Source of the DNA: Anaerolineales bacterium
Lineage (GTDB): Bacteria; Chloroflexota; Anaerolineae; Anaerolineales; Villigracilaceae
Assembly (NCBI GenBank): GCA_020851785.1
Contig: JADZCC010000032.1
Span: forward strand, 1 to 42,595
Reading direction: 5' to 3'
Length of the DNA: 42,595 bases
Shown: piece after piece, positions 35,193 through 41,888 of the stretch
Numbering within the stretch: position 1 is the first letter of the stretch
How the letters are laid out: each line of letters opens with the position of its first letter
The notes under the pieces: model-generated
The model's database searches: none
The model's input: only the letters and a program-made list of their open reading frames with translations
Told to the model about the DNA's origin: nothing
Program-made: the position numbers and the translations under genes

Positions 35193-35227
35193 AAAAAATC
35201 GCCCTGCGCTGATGCGTCGGGCGATTT
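35193..35227 (-). terminator. Attenuator terminator upstream of aspS
   Basis: Minus strand: AAATCGCCC (35227-35219) pairs with GGGCGATTT (35204-35196). The loop can add an inner CGC-ATCA-GCG helix, and the stem is followed by a six-T run. It stops transcription from the leader promoter before aspS. Its 5' arm can alternatively pair with the leader peptide coding region. Confidence 0.85.
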
Positions 35228-35270
35228 GATTTGACTTATAACTTGTCAATCAGCAAGGCTTCGCCCAACG
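35215..35270 (-). promoter_or_regulatory. Antiterminator pairing of the aspS attenuator
   Basis: Minus strand: CGTTGGGCGA (35270-35261, leader codons 19-22) pairs with TCGCCCGACG (35224-35215), which is the 5' arm of the terminator. The two structures exclude each other. A ribosome paused on Asn11-Asp15 would leave the first segment free and favour antitermination; a ribosome reaching the stop codon would cover it and allow termination. A small hairpin TTGAC/GTCAA lies in the connecting loop. Confidence 0.6.
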
Positions 35271-35324
35271 ATAGGGAGTATCGTCATTGTTGTTAAGATT
35301 GGCAAATTGGATGCTGTTGTACAT
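35250..35324 (-). CDS. aspS-gatCAB leader peptide, 24 aa
   Basis: A 24-codon ORF (ATG 35324, TGA 35250) beginning ten bases after an extended -10 promoter. Asn is encoded at positions 3, 9, 11, 12 and 13 and Asp at 14 and 15, so residues 9-15 read N-L-N-N-N-D-D. Codons 19-22 (CGT TGG GCG A) are complementary over ten bases, with one G-U pair, to the 5' arm of the terminator 35 bases downstream. This is the arrangement of a classical amino-acid biosynthesis leader, here in front of genes that make Asp-tRNA and Asn-tRNA. No independent function is expected for the peptide. Prediction only; no homologue was searched. Confidence 0.7.
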   Translation of the reverse strand: MYNSIQFANLNNNDDTPYRWAKPC

Positions 35325-35334
35325 CGTGACGCGA

Positions 35335-35343
35335 ATTATAGCA
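35335..35343 (-). promoter_or_regulatory. Extended -10 promoter of the aspS leader
   Basis: TGCTATAAT on the minus strand, ten bases before the leader-peptide ATG; no clear -35. The stretch 35061-35465 between aspS and the HD gene contains, in order, repeat C, the terminator, the leader ORF and this promoter; the part from 35344 to about 35440 shows nothing else definite. Confidence 0.6.
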
Positions 35344-35465
35344 CAGAGTTCTTGGCAAGGGGCGGAAAGTTCAGGGGGGTAGTGCATGAGATTTCATATC
35401 AATTTCAGCCCCTTTTCTGAGTTGCTGGTAAACTCCACTGGACTTTAGTTTTGAGGAGTAAATCC

Positions 35466-36320
35466 ATGATCAATTGGCAGGCTCTTACAATTGATATGTT
35501 TGTTGAGCAATTGCGCGTGGTGTACGAGCGCACCTACGGAGATATTGATAAAAACTGCGGGCGGGTGGTGGCCTGGTCTGGCAGGCTGGCGTTGGAAAAT
35601 ATCGCCAATTCAGACGCGTTGTACCACGATATTGACCATACGATTATGGTGGCGCTGGCCGGGCAGGCGATTATTGAAGGCAAGCATTTGCGCGAGGGCG
35701 GCGTAACTCCGCGCGACTGGATGCACTTTATGATTGCGGTGTTGTGTCACGATATTGGATATGTAAAAGGCGTTTGCAAAAATGATTCGGCTGAGAAGTT
35801 TGACACTGGAACGAATCACGAACTGGTGCATGTTTCGGTCAGCGGCACAGACGTGGCTCTAACCCCGTATCACGTTGATCGCAGTAAGTTGTTTGTGAAG
35901 GAACGTTTTGGATCCGGCTTGTTGAGCGATATGACGAAGACGTTGGACGCCGACCTGATTGCGAATTACATTGAAATGACGCGCTTTCCCTCGCCGGCGG
36001 GCGAAATGTACAAAGACACCAAAGGTTTTGGCGGGCTGGTACGCGCGGCGGATTTTGTCGGCCAATTGGGTGACCCGGATTACTTCCGCAAGTCCCCGGC
36101 TTTGTTTTACGAATTTCAGGAACTCGGATTAAACGAGAAACTCGGTTATAAATCGCCAAACGACTTGCGCGTGAATTACGCTTCGTTTTACTGGGACAGC
36201 GTAAACCCCTACATTCAGGATGCGCTGGTATATCTGCGCATGACCGAAGACGGCAAGCAATGGATTGCAAATATGCACAGCCATGTGTTTGACGCGGAAC
36301 ATGGCGAGATTGGCAAGTAA
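35466..36320 (+). CDS. HD-domain metal-dependent phosphohydrolase, 284 aa
   Basis: An HD/PDEase-superfamily protein. Metal ligands: an early His in 'LYHDIDHTIMV' (H54/H58), the HD pair H95-D96 in 'AVLCHDIGYVKG', and a later Asp in 'VRAADFVGQLGDPDYF'. The pattern resembles a cyanobacterial-type HD family of unknown substrate; it may hydrolyse a nucleotide or a phosphodiester, but nothing in the sequence fixes the substrate. GAGGAG lies seven to eight bases before the ATG at 35466, which is preferred over a TTG five codons earlier that lies before the ribosome site. It stands alone and is closed by a bidirectional terminator. Confidence 0.8.
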   Translation: MINWQALTIDMFVEQLRVVYERTYGDIDKNCGRVVAWSGRLALENIANSDALYHDIDHTIMVALAGQAIIEGKHLREGGVTPRDWMHFMIAVLCHDIGYVKGVCKNDSAEKFDTGTNHELVHVSVSGTDVALTPYHVDRSKLFVKERFGSGLLSDMTKTLDADLIANYIEMTRFPSPAGEMYKDTKGFGGLVRAADFVGQLGDPDYFRKSPALFYEFQELGLNEKLGYKSPNDLRVNYASFYWDSVNPYIQDALVYLRMTEDGKQWIANMHSHVFDAEHGEIGK

Positions 36321-36353
36321 ATAAAAATCAGGCTTCGCGCCTGATTTTTATTT
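36319..36353. terminator. Bidirectional intrinsic terminator
   Basis: AAATAAAAATCAGGC (36319-36333) and GCCTGATTTTTATTT (36339-36353) form a perfect 15-bp stem with a TTCGC loop, with A and T runs on both sides. It serves the HD gene and the convergent ABC-F gene; the stem overlaps the HD stop codon. Confidence 0.9.
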
Positions 36354-36356
36354 GAG

Positions 36357-37994
36357 TTAGCGAATGAAAGATTTCTTTTCGAGATAATCGCTGTATCCGC
36401 CAAGAGATTCGACGAGGTCGCCCTCCTCAATGCAGAGTAGGCGCTCAACGGTTCGGTCTAGAAAATAGCGATCATGCGAGATGACCAGGACCGTCCCTTC
36501 AAAATCCTCCAGGGCTTGCTCCAATACTTCAGCGGAGGCAATATCTAAATTGTTGGTGGGTTCGTCGAGGAGCAGGAAATTTGCGCCAGATAAAACCAAC
36601 AATGCGAGTTGCAATCTACTGCGTTCGCCGCCAGATAGTTCGCCAATTTTTTGAGTGACCTGTTTGTAAGTGAAGAGATAATGAAGTAGAAAAGCCGTGG
36701 CTTTGCCTTCGTTCATTCGTCCGGCATGGCGCACGGCTTCAACTACTTTTTGATCAAAATCCAGCGTCTCATGTTCTTGCGAATAATGGCCAATGGAAAT
36801 GCTCGGCCCAAGTTTGATTTCTCCATGTTCGGGGGTTTCCTGTCCGAGGATCATTTTGAGTAAAACCGATTTGCCGCTACCGTTTGCGCCGATGAGACCA
36901 ACGCGCTCGCCATGCCAGATGGTTTGATTAAGGTTTGAGAAAACCCGCTTCTCGCCAAAAGATTTGGCGACATGGGCCAATTCCAAAACCTTGTTTGAGC
37001 CGCGCCAGCCGCCCAGTTTTAATTCCATGCGTCTACGTTCCGTGACCGGCTTTTCAATTTTTTCCATTTTATCGAGCCGCTTTTGCATGGTCTTGGCTTT
37101 GGCGGCAAATTTTTCGTTGTCGTAAACTTTGCCCCAAATCGCAAAGCGTTTGATCGCTTCTGCCAGGCGGGTGATTTCGTGTTGTTGAGCGCGGAATAAT
37201 TCTTCCTGTCTAGTGAGCCGTAACGCCTTGTCCGCCATGTAGGAGGAGTAGTCGCCTTCAAAAACGGTCAGTCTGCCATCTTCCAACTCGGCAATCTGCG
37301 TGACGGCGGCGTCCAGCAAATAACGATCATGTGAAATCAGGACGATGCTCCCCGGATATTCGCGGATTAGTTTTTCCAGAAAGATTTTGCCGGGCAGGTC
37401 CAGGTGATTGTCCGGCTCGTCCAAGAGCAACACATCCGGATTGAGGAGAATCAGGCGCGCCAGCCCCACCAGTTTTTTCTGCCCGCCGCTCAACACGGAT
37501 AAAGGCTTGGTCAATTCGCTTTGAGCGAGTCCCAGCCCGAGCAAAAGTTCGCGCACACGCGCAGGATATGCGTCGCCGCCCCATTGGCGATATTCTTCAA
37601 GCAGTGAACTTTGTTTTTCAAGCGCATTTTGCAGGCGTTTTTCATTGCCGTAAATTTCCGGGTTTCCGAGGCTGGACTCCACTTGTTCCAACTCGATGTG
37701 GAGTTCTGCCATGCGCGGATTGCCAGCCAACGCGGATTCAAACGCCGTCAGCGTGGGGTTAAGCTCGGGGTGTTGGGGCAGATATCCCGTAGTGATGGCG
37801 CGGGCGCGGGTGACGCTTCCGCCAAGTTCGGGAGCATACTCGCCTTCGATCAATTTGAAGAGCGAGGATTTCCCCGCGCCGTTGGGCCCAATCAGCCCGA
37901 TTTTTTGTCCGCGTTGAATTTCCCAGTTAAGGTTTTCAAAAATGCGCCGGGCGCCGAGGACGAGCGTGAGGTTGGAGAGTTGAATTTGTATCAT
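36357..37994 (-). CDS. ABC-F family ATPase (ribosome-acting), 545 aa
   Basis: A soluble twin-ATPase ABC protein without membrane domains. ABC-F proteins bind the ribosomal E site and either tune translation (EttA/Uup types) or protect against antibiotics. Cassette 1: Walker A 'GPNGAGKSS', signature 'LSGGQKKLVGLAR', Walker B 'VLLLDEPDNHLD'. Charged interdomain linker with helical Arg/Lys-rich segment (about 240-320, 'EKFAAKAKTMQKRLDKME'). Cassette 2: 'GANGSGKSVL', 'LSGGERSRLQLAL', 'FLLLDEPTNNLD', 'VISHDRYFLDRTVERLL'. The linker is short as in housekeeping members. AAGGAT lies seven bases before the ATG. A terminator and a 31-codon leader ORF lie directly upstream, suggesting translation-dependent attenuation as known for several antibiotic-resistance ABC-F genes. 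Confidence 0.93.
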   Translation of the reverse strand: MIQIQLSNLTLVLGARRIFENLNWEIQRGQKIGLIGPNGAGKSSLFKLIEGEYAPELGGSVTRARAITTGYLPQHPELNPTLTAFESALAGNPRMAELHIELEQVESSLGNPEIYGNEKRLQNALEKQSSLLEEYRQWGGDAYPARVRELLLGLGLAQSELTKPLSVLSGGQKKLVGLARLILLNPDVLLLDEPDNHLDLPGKIFLEKLIREYPGSIVLISHDRYLLDAAVTQIAELEDGRLTVFEGDYSSYMADKALRLTRQEELFRAQQHEITRLAEAIKRFAIWGKVYDNEKFAAKAKTMQKRLDKMEKIEKPVTERRRMELKLGGWRGSNKVLELAHVAKSFGEKRVFSNLNQTIWHGERVGLIGANGSGKSVLLKMILGQETPEHGEIKLGPSISIGHYSQEHETLDFDQKVVEAVRHAGRMNEGKATAFLLHYLFTYKQVTQKIGELSGGERSRLQLALLVLSGANFLLLDEPTNNLDIASAEVLEQALEDFEGTVLVISHDRYFLDRTVERLLCIEEGDLVESLGGYSDYLEKKSFIR

Positions 37995-38004
37995 GGGTAT
38001 CCTT

Positions 38005-38039
38005 AAAATAAAAACGCCGCAGTCAACCTGCGGCGTTTT
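38005..38039 (-). terminator. Terminator in the leader of the ABC-F gene
   Basis: Minus strand: AAAACGCCGCAG (38039-38028), loop GTTGA, CTGCGGCGTTTT (38022-38011), then TATTTT. It lies only about 10 bases before the start codon's ribosome site, between a leader ORF and the ABC-F ATG, so it must be a conditional terminator or be bypassed. Confidence 0.85.
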
Positions 38040-38060
38040 GAAATAGACGATTGAGTCTGT

Positions 38061-38156
38061 TCAGCGAGCAGGCGCGATTCTAGAAGGCTGGGCGAAGATG
38101 AAGCCGCGCACGCCGATAATTAATGGAGCTTGACCTGTCGTAAATTTGAAAATCAT
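38061..38156 (-). CDS. ABC-F leader peptide, 31 aa
   Basis: An ORF of 31 codons with ATG at 38156 placed seven bases after a perfect extended -10 box, and TGA at 38061, 21 bases before the terminator stem. The peptide is hydrophobic and basic (contains 'PLIIGVRGFIFAQPS'). Codons 14-16 include CGGCGT (38115-38110), complementary to ACGCCG in the 5' arm of the terminator, a possible though short antiterminator. Leader ORFs of this kind sense ribosome stalling in other ABC-F genes. Prediction from architecture only. Confidence 0.6.
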   Translation of the reverse strand: MIFKFTTGQAPLIIGVRGFIFAQPSRIAPAR

Positions 38157-38163
38157 GTTGCAG

Positions 38164-38172
38164 ATTATACCA
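38164..38172 (-). promoter_or_regulatory. Extended -10 promoter of the ABC-F leader
   Basis: TGGTATAAT on the minus strand, seven bases before the leader ATG, so the leader ORF would be translated leaderless. It lies back to back with the nuclease promoter at 38206-38214. Confidence 0.65.
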
Positions 38173-38205
38173 AAATTGCGAATTCCCGCTGGCAAACCGG
38201 TTTTG

Positions 38206-38214
38206 TGGCACAAT
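38206..38214 (+). promoter_or_regulatory. Extended -10 promoter, leaderless start of the nuclease gene
   Basis: TGGCACAAT followed by AGGCGC and the ATG at 38221. It lies inside a longer open frame (from 38146), so it decides for the downstream start. Confidence 0.5.
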
Positions 38215-38220
38215 AGGCGC

Positions 38221-39042
38221 ATGACTGATTTAACCGTTTTGAGCCAGGCTTCTTTGCAGGATTATTATGATTGTCCACGGCGTTTTGAACTGCGTTATTT
38301 GCAGAAATTGCAATATCCCGCGATTGAAATTGAACCGGCGGTTGAAAATGAAAAACACCAAAAAGAAGGCGAATATTTTCACCGTTTAATTCAGCAGTTT
38401 GTGATTGGATTGCCCGCCGCGCAAATTGAAAAGCTAGCCAATACGGACAATTTAAGAAGATGGTGGAATAATTTTGTTGAGTTTAAAGGTTCAACCGATT
38501 TTAAAAAGCTACATAACTTAAAAGCCGAGCTAACGCTCTCTGCCCCGTTGGGCGGTTTTCGCCTGCTCGCCAAGTATGATTTGCTGGCCTTTGGAACCGA
38601 CGAAAAAATTTATATTTATGATTGGAAAACTTATCGCAAGCGGCCGCAGGCGGAAAGGCTGGCGTTGCGTTGGCAAACGCGAGTTTATCGCGCGTTGTTG
38701 GCGCAGGCGGGCGCGCATTTAAATAACGGCAAACCTTTTGACCCGGAGCGAATTGAAATGATTTATTGGTTTGCAGATTTTCCCGCCGAATCGGCGCGCT
38801 TCCCTTATACGCGCGCTCAATTTCAGCGCGATTGGGATGGACTGCTGAAAATTGCGGATGAAATTTCTGCGGCCACTGCCTTCCCGAAAACGGATCAAGT
38901 CTCGAAGTGCAGTTACTGCCCGTATCGTTCTTTTTGTAATCGCGGCGTTCAGGCAGGGGATGGCGCGGACGCCGAACTTGAAGTTGAAGCGGAGGAATCG
39001 TTTGATATTAACTTTGAGCAAATTGGGGAAATCGAATTTTAA
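38221..39042 (+). CDS. Cas4/AddB-like PD-(D/E)XK nuclease with Fe-S cluster, 273 aa
   Basis: A stand-alone member of the RecB-like nuclease group (PDDEXK_1). Active-site residues: H54 ('EGEYFHRLI'), D120 ('LLAKYDLLAF'), D134-x-K136 ('IYDWKTYRK') and Q152/Y156 ('WQTRVYRALL'). Four cysteines, C18 ('YYDCPRRFE') and C230/C233/C239 ('KCSYCPYRSFC'), have the spacing of the 4Fe-4S cluster of AddB, Cas4 and related enzymes. No helicase domain and no CRISPR or AddAB partner is nearby, so its DNA-repair or defence role is open. The C-terminal tail after residue 243 is acidic. The ATG at 38221 is chosen from the promoter position. Confidence 0.87.
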   Translation: MTDLTVLSQASLQDYYDCPRRFELRYLQKLQYPAIEIEPAVENEKHQKEGEYFHRLIQQFVIGLPAAQIEKLANTDNLRRWWNNFVEFKGSTDFKKLHNLKAELTLSAPLGGFRLLAKYDLLAFGTDEKIYIYDWKTYRKRPQAERLALRWQTRVYRALLAQAGAHLNNGKPFDPERIEMIYWFADFPAESARFPYTRAQFQRDWDGLLKIADEISAATAFPKTDQVSKCSYCPYRSFCNRGVQAGDGADAELEVEAEESFDINFEQIGEIEF

Positions 39043-39050
39043 AGGCGTTT

Positions 39051-39086
39051 AAATTCCCGCAGGGCTTTAGCCCTGCGGGAATTTTT
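39051..39086 (+). terminator. Intrinsic terminator of the nuclease gene
   Basis: AAATTCCCGCAGGGC (39051-39065), loop TTTA, GCCCTGCGGGAATTT (39070-39084) and a T run. It begins 8 bp after the nuclease stop and may also stop the convergent cohesin/dockerin operon. Confidence 0.88.
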
Positions 39087-39091
39087 TGTGA

Positions 39092-41116
39092 TTACCAGGC
39101 TAACGCGCCGGATTGCCCGTAATGCAAAGCCAGAATTTGTAAATCTAAAACGTTGATTATGCCGTCGTTATTTAAATCTGCGGCGGTGGGGGCGGTGTTG
39201 TTGTAGTTCATGCCAATGGTTAGCGCATCCAGTTGATTGATGACGCTGTTGCCATCCACGTCGCCGGGGATTAAGCTGATGACTGGCATGGAGGTTGTTG
39301 AGCCATCCGTCAGCGTGACCGAACCTTGTGCGTTCAAGAAGCCCTCGGCAGAGGCTACGATTGTATAGCTTCCGGCCGCGGCATTGAAATTGAATGTGCC
39401 ATCCGGGTTGGCTGGAATCGTCGCCGCAAGCGTGCTATCCGGGTTGTAAAGGCGAATGGTGACGGGTTTGCTGGCCAGGACCTGTCCGTTGACGATTGGC
39501 GGAGGCAAACTGACGTTGGTGGCGGTTGGGGGGGCGGTTGCCGTTACCGCCGCGTTGACCGTGATTGTATCTCCTACAAAGGCGATGTTCTCGTAAACGC
39601 TTAAGCCTTGCGAAACGCGCGCGGTACAGACCACGGGAGTTTGCCCAGTTTGCAAGCCAGTTGCCTGGAAGGTGAATACGGCTCCATCGGTTGTGGCTTT
39701 GTTGCCGCCAATGCCCACAATCGCAAGGATGAAACTGCCATTTTGCGGACCGTTGATGGCCACGACGGGGGATGGTCCGAAGAGTCCAGCCATAGTGATG
39801 TTGCTCACGCTGATTAAGTTTTGATCATAGGTACAGGTAAACTCACCGCTGACGTATCCGCCTGCTGGAACATTGTTTAAGCTGACAGTGACCAAGGCAT
39901 TTTGACCGAGCAATAAGCTTTGAGGCGAAGCGCTGGTGCGAACATAAGGACCCGTTGGCAAAACTGGAACGGTAGGCGTAAAGGTCGCTGTGCTTCCAGT
40001 AAGTGTGGCCGTGGGCGTGAAAGTGGCTGTGCCGACTGCGGATGTGGCGGTTGGGGTGAATGTCGCTGTGCCGACTGGGATCGTCGCCGTGGGCGTGAAA
40101 GTCGCCGTGCCGATTACGGATGTGGCGGTTGGAGTGAATGTCGCTGTGCCGACTGGAATTGTCGCCGTGGGCGTGAAAGTGGCTGTGCTGACTGGGATTG
40201 TTGCCGTGGGCGTGAAGGTTTCTGTGCTGACTGCGGACGTGGCCGTAAAAGTTGGCGTATTGCTAACCGCAGGCGTGTCCGTTGCAGTGGCCGCAGGCGG
40301 CGTGTTCGTGGGCGTAAAGGTGTTTGTAACAACGGGCGTGTTAGTTGCGGTGGGCGCGCCGGTTGAAGTAGGCGTTGCGCTGGCTGGAATATTCGTCGCC
40401 GTTGGCGTATTTGTCGGTGGGTTGGTCGCCGTCGCCGTGTTGGTTGCGGTGGGCGTTCGCGTGGGCGTGGAGGTTGGCACGCCGTCGAACGAATTCAGAA
40501 GCGGCTGAAAGAGTCCCAGAGTCGTTCCGTTTTTAGTAAAGGTGGTGGTATTGGTCGTGGAGTTGAAGTTAATCGCCCATCCGGCATACTTGGTTTCGGC
40601 GGCTTTGGGGCGCATGACAAAATGCAAATGCGGGCCGGGATGCAAGTTGCCCGTGCAGACCCGCGTTCTCACGTTATCCGCAATCACAGCCAGCCGTTGG
40701 TTGCGCGTCACTACGTCAAACTTTCTCACCTGAATATTGGCCAGATGCCAGTATTCAGTCATCCAGCCATTGCCGTGATCAATCACAATATGGCAACTGG
40801 AGACAGTGGTGACGGTTCCGTTGGCCGCCGCTGTAACCCAAAAGTTGGAAGTATCTTCGCCGACGACCATGTTGGCGTGTGGGGCAAAATCTATCGCCCC
40901 GCCCATCAGATAATTATGTGGACTGGTTCTGGGCCGCCGCGAGCCGTTATCAAAGCCGCTGTAGGCCACCCAGGCCAGCCCCTGCTCCCAAGGGAGTTGA
41001 AACATATCTCCGGGCGGTGGGGCGGGTAAAACGTCCCGCGCTTCCACTTTTTCTGGAAAGCCTGCGAGGAGCATTGCAAATAAAAGAAAAACCTGCAAGA
41101 TGCGTTTTGTTTTCAT
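39092..41116 (-). CDS. Secreted M23 peptidase-cohesin-dockerin protein, 674 aa
   Basis: A multidomain exported protein. Signal peptide (1-26). M23-like domain (about 40-205) with '[14 protein letters not shown]' (H67/D76), '[12 protein letters not shown]' and 'GPHLHFVM' (H163/H165), so the zinc site seems complete. Thr/Pro-rich linker (212-388) containing seven 13-residue repeats. Cohesin-like domain (about 390-522) with '[23 protein letters not shown]'. A carboxypeptidase-regulatory-like beta sandwich (about 540-613, '[18 protein letters not shown]...[21 protein letters not shown]'). C-terminal dockerin (618-672) with two calcium loops, '[13 protein letters not shown]' and '[13 protein letters not shown]'. 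The first loop is slightly degenerate. GAGGAG lies eight bases before the ATG. It probably acts on peptidoglycan while tethered to the membrane-bound cohesin encoded upstream. Confidence 0.88.
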   Translation of the reverse strand: MKTKRILQVFLLFAMLLAGFPEKVEARDVLPAPPPGDMFQLPWEQGLAWVAYSGFDNGSRRPRTSPHNYLMGGAIDFAPHANMVVGEDTSNFWVTAAANGTVTTVSSCHIVIDHGNGWMTEYWHLANIQVRKFDVVTRNQRLAVIADNVRTRVCTGNLHPGPHLHFVMRPKAAETKYAGWAINFNSTTNTTTFTKNGTTLGLFQPLLNSFDGVPTSTPTRTPTATNTATATNPPTNTPTATNIPASATPTSTGAPTATNTPVVTNTFTPTNTPPAATATDTPAVSNTPTFTATSAVSTETFTPTATIPVSTATFTPTATIPVGTATFTPTATSVIGTATFTPTATIPVGTATFTPTATSAVGTATFTPTATLTGSTATFTPTVPVLPTGPYVRTSASPQSLLLGQNALVTVSLNNVPAGGYVSGEFTCTYDQNLISVSNITMAGLFGPSPVVAINGPQNGSFILAIVGIGGNKATTDGAVFTFQATGLQTGQTPVVCTARVSQGLSVYENIAFVGDTITVNAAVTATAPPTATNVSLPPPIVNGQVLASKPVTIRLYNPDSTLAATIPANPDGTFNFNAAAGSYTIVASAEGFLNAQGSVTLTDGSTTSMPVISLIPGDVDGNSVINQLDALTIGMNYNNTAPTAADLNNDGIINVLDLQILALHYGQSGALAW
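39959..40231 (-). repeat. 39-bp tandem repeats encoding a Thr/Pro linker
   Basis: Seven units of 39 bp (13 codons, pattern [13 protein letters not shown]) at residues about 296-386 of the M23-cohesin-dockerin protein. Units alternate between -IP and -SV/-SA endings, suggesting duplication of two-unit blocks. They encode an extended, probably glycosylated spacer. Confidence 0.88.
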
Positions 41117-41158
41117 GTCTTTTGCTCCTCAAGAAATCCAATCGTATTTCATGTTCAA

Positions 41159-41836
41159 TTATTTTTGTGAATTGTGCGCGCTTCGTAGCTGACGGAAAAG
41201 GATGAACGCGCCAATTAATAAGATGACGCCCAGTACGCCCACCAGACCGACCGTCCCTTTGGGCAGGCTGGGCGTTGGCGTGGCGGCGATGGTGTTTGGC
41301 GCAAGCGAAAGCGGAGCGCCGGAAACGGCGGGAAGTTCTTGCGCGCTTCCTTGGGCGCTATCAATCGCCAAGGTGAGTTTGTTCGTCCCAAGGGTAATAC
41401 CCGTCAGCGCGACGGCTAGCCCGGTTTCACTGCGAATGGCCAGATCGGCTTTTTCCAAAGTCAAGTCCGTCTGACAGCCGCCCAGGGTGGTAAAGCGCAC
41501 TTCGGCCAGGATGCCATTGGCGCTTTGCGGCGTTGTGCTGGCAAAGGAGGCGTCCACCAATCCGCTGTTTTGCGGGAGAAAGAGTCCGTTCATTCCAGCG
41601 ATGGGGCTGGTGGCCGTGACGGGCGTCAAGCAGGCGGGGTCGTAGCGGATTTGAAAATTAAACCCTTGAATTGGCGTGGCCGAAATCGCGTTGACGTGGA
41701 CGACGACGGTCTCCCCGGTTTTGTATGCGGTGAGATCGCCGGTTAACCAAATCGTTTCTGGAGCTTGCGCGTTGACTTTAAATGCAGAAAAAATGGCGAT
41801 GAAGATGGTAAGTATAGCGGCGGTGATGGATTTCAT
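41159..41836 (-). CDS. Membrane-anchored cohesin protein, 225 aa
   Basis: Signal peptide (1-23), one cohesin domain (about 27-160: 'VVVHVNAISATPIQGFNFQIRYDPACLTPV', 'NGILAEVRFTTLGGCQTDLTLEKADL'), a Ser/Pro/Thr-rich stalk (about 165-188) and one C-terminal membrane helix (about 190-212, 'VGLVGVLGVILLIGAFILF') with a basic cytoplasmic end ('RQLRSAHNSQK'). The cohesin therefore faces outward, fixed to the membrane. Cohesins bind dockerins, and both flanking genes encode dockerins, so this is the obvious anchor for their products. GGAG lies eight bases before the ATG. Middle gene of the operon. Confidence 0.85.
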   Translation of the reverse strand: MKSITAAILTIFIAIFSAFKVNAQAPETIWLTGDLTAYKTGETVVVHVNAISATPIQGFNFQIRYDPACLTPVTATSPIAGMNGLFLPQNSGLVDASFASTTPQSANGILAEVRFTTLGGCQTDLTLEKADLAIRSETGLAVALTGITLGTNKLTLAIDSAQGSAQELPAVSGAPLSLAPNTIAATPTPSLPKGTVGLVGVLGVILLIGAFILFRQLRSAHNSQK

Positions 41837-41850
41837 TGATTCTCCAGAGT

Positions 41851-41876
41851 GAAGGCGCGGGGTAACCCGCGCCTTC
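41851..41876. other. Hairpin between two cohesin genes
   Basis: GAAGGCGCGGG (41851-41861) and CCCGCGCCTTC (41866-41876) form a perfect 11-bp stem with a GTAA loop. No T run follows on the minus strand, so it is more likely an mRNA processing or stability element within the operon than a terminator. Confidence 0.55.
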
Positions 41877-41888
41877 CGTTAATTTTAT

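Noticed and set aside
39959..40500. Regularly spaced repeats resembling a CRISPR array
   Set aside because: The 39-bp units are contiguous, lack spacers and encode Thr/Pro repeats in the correct frame of a secreted protein.
39920..40508. Long open frames on the plus strand across the Thr/Pro repeat (148 and 172 aa)
   Set aside because: They are antisense to the repeat of the M23-cohesin-dockerin gene, are low-complexity, and have no ribosome site; the repeat simply lacks stops on both strands.
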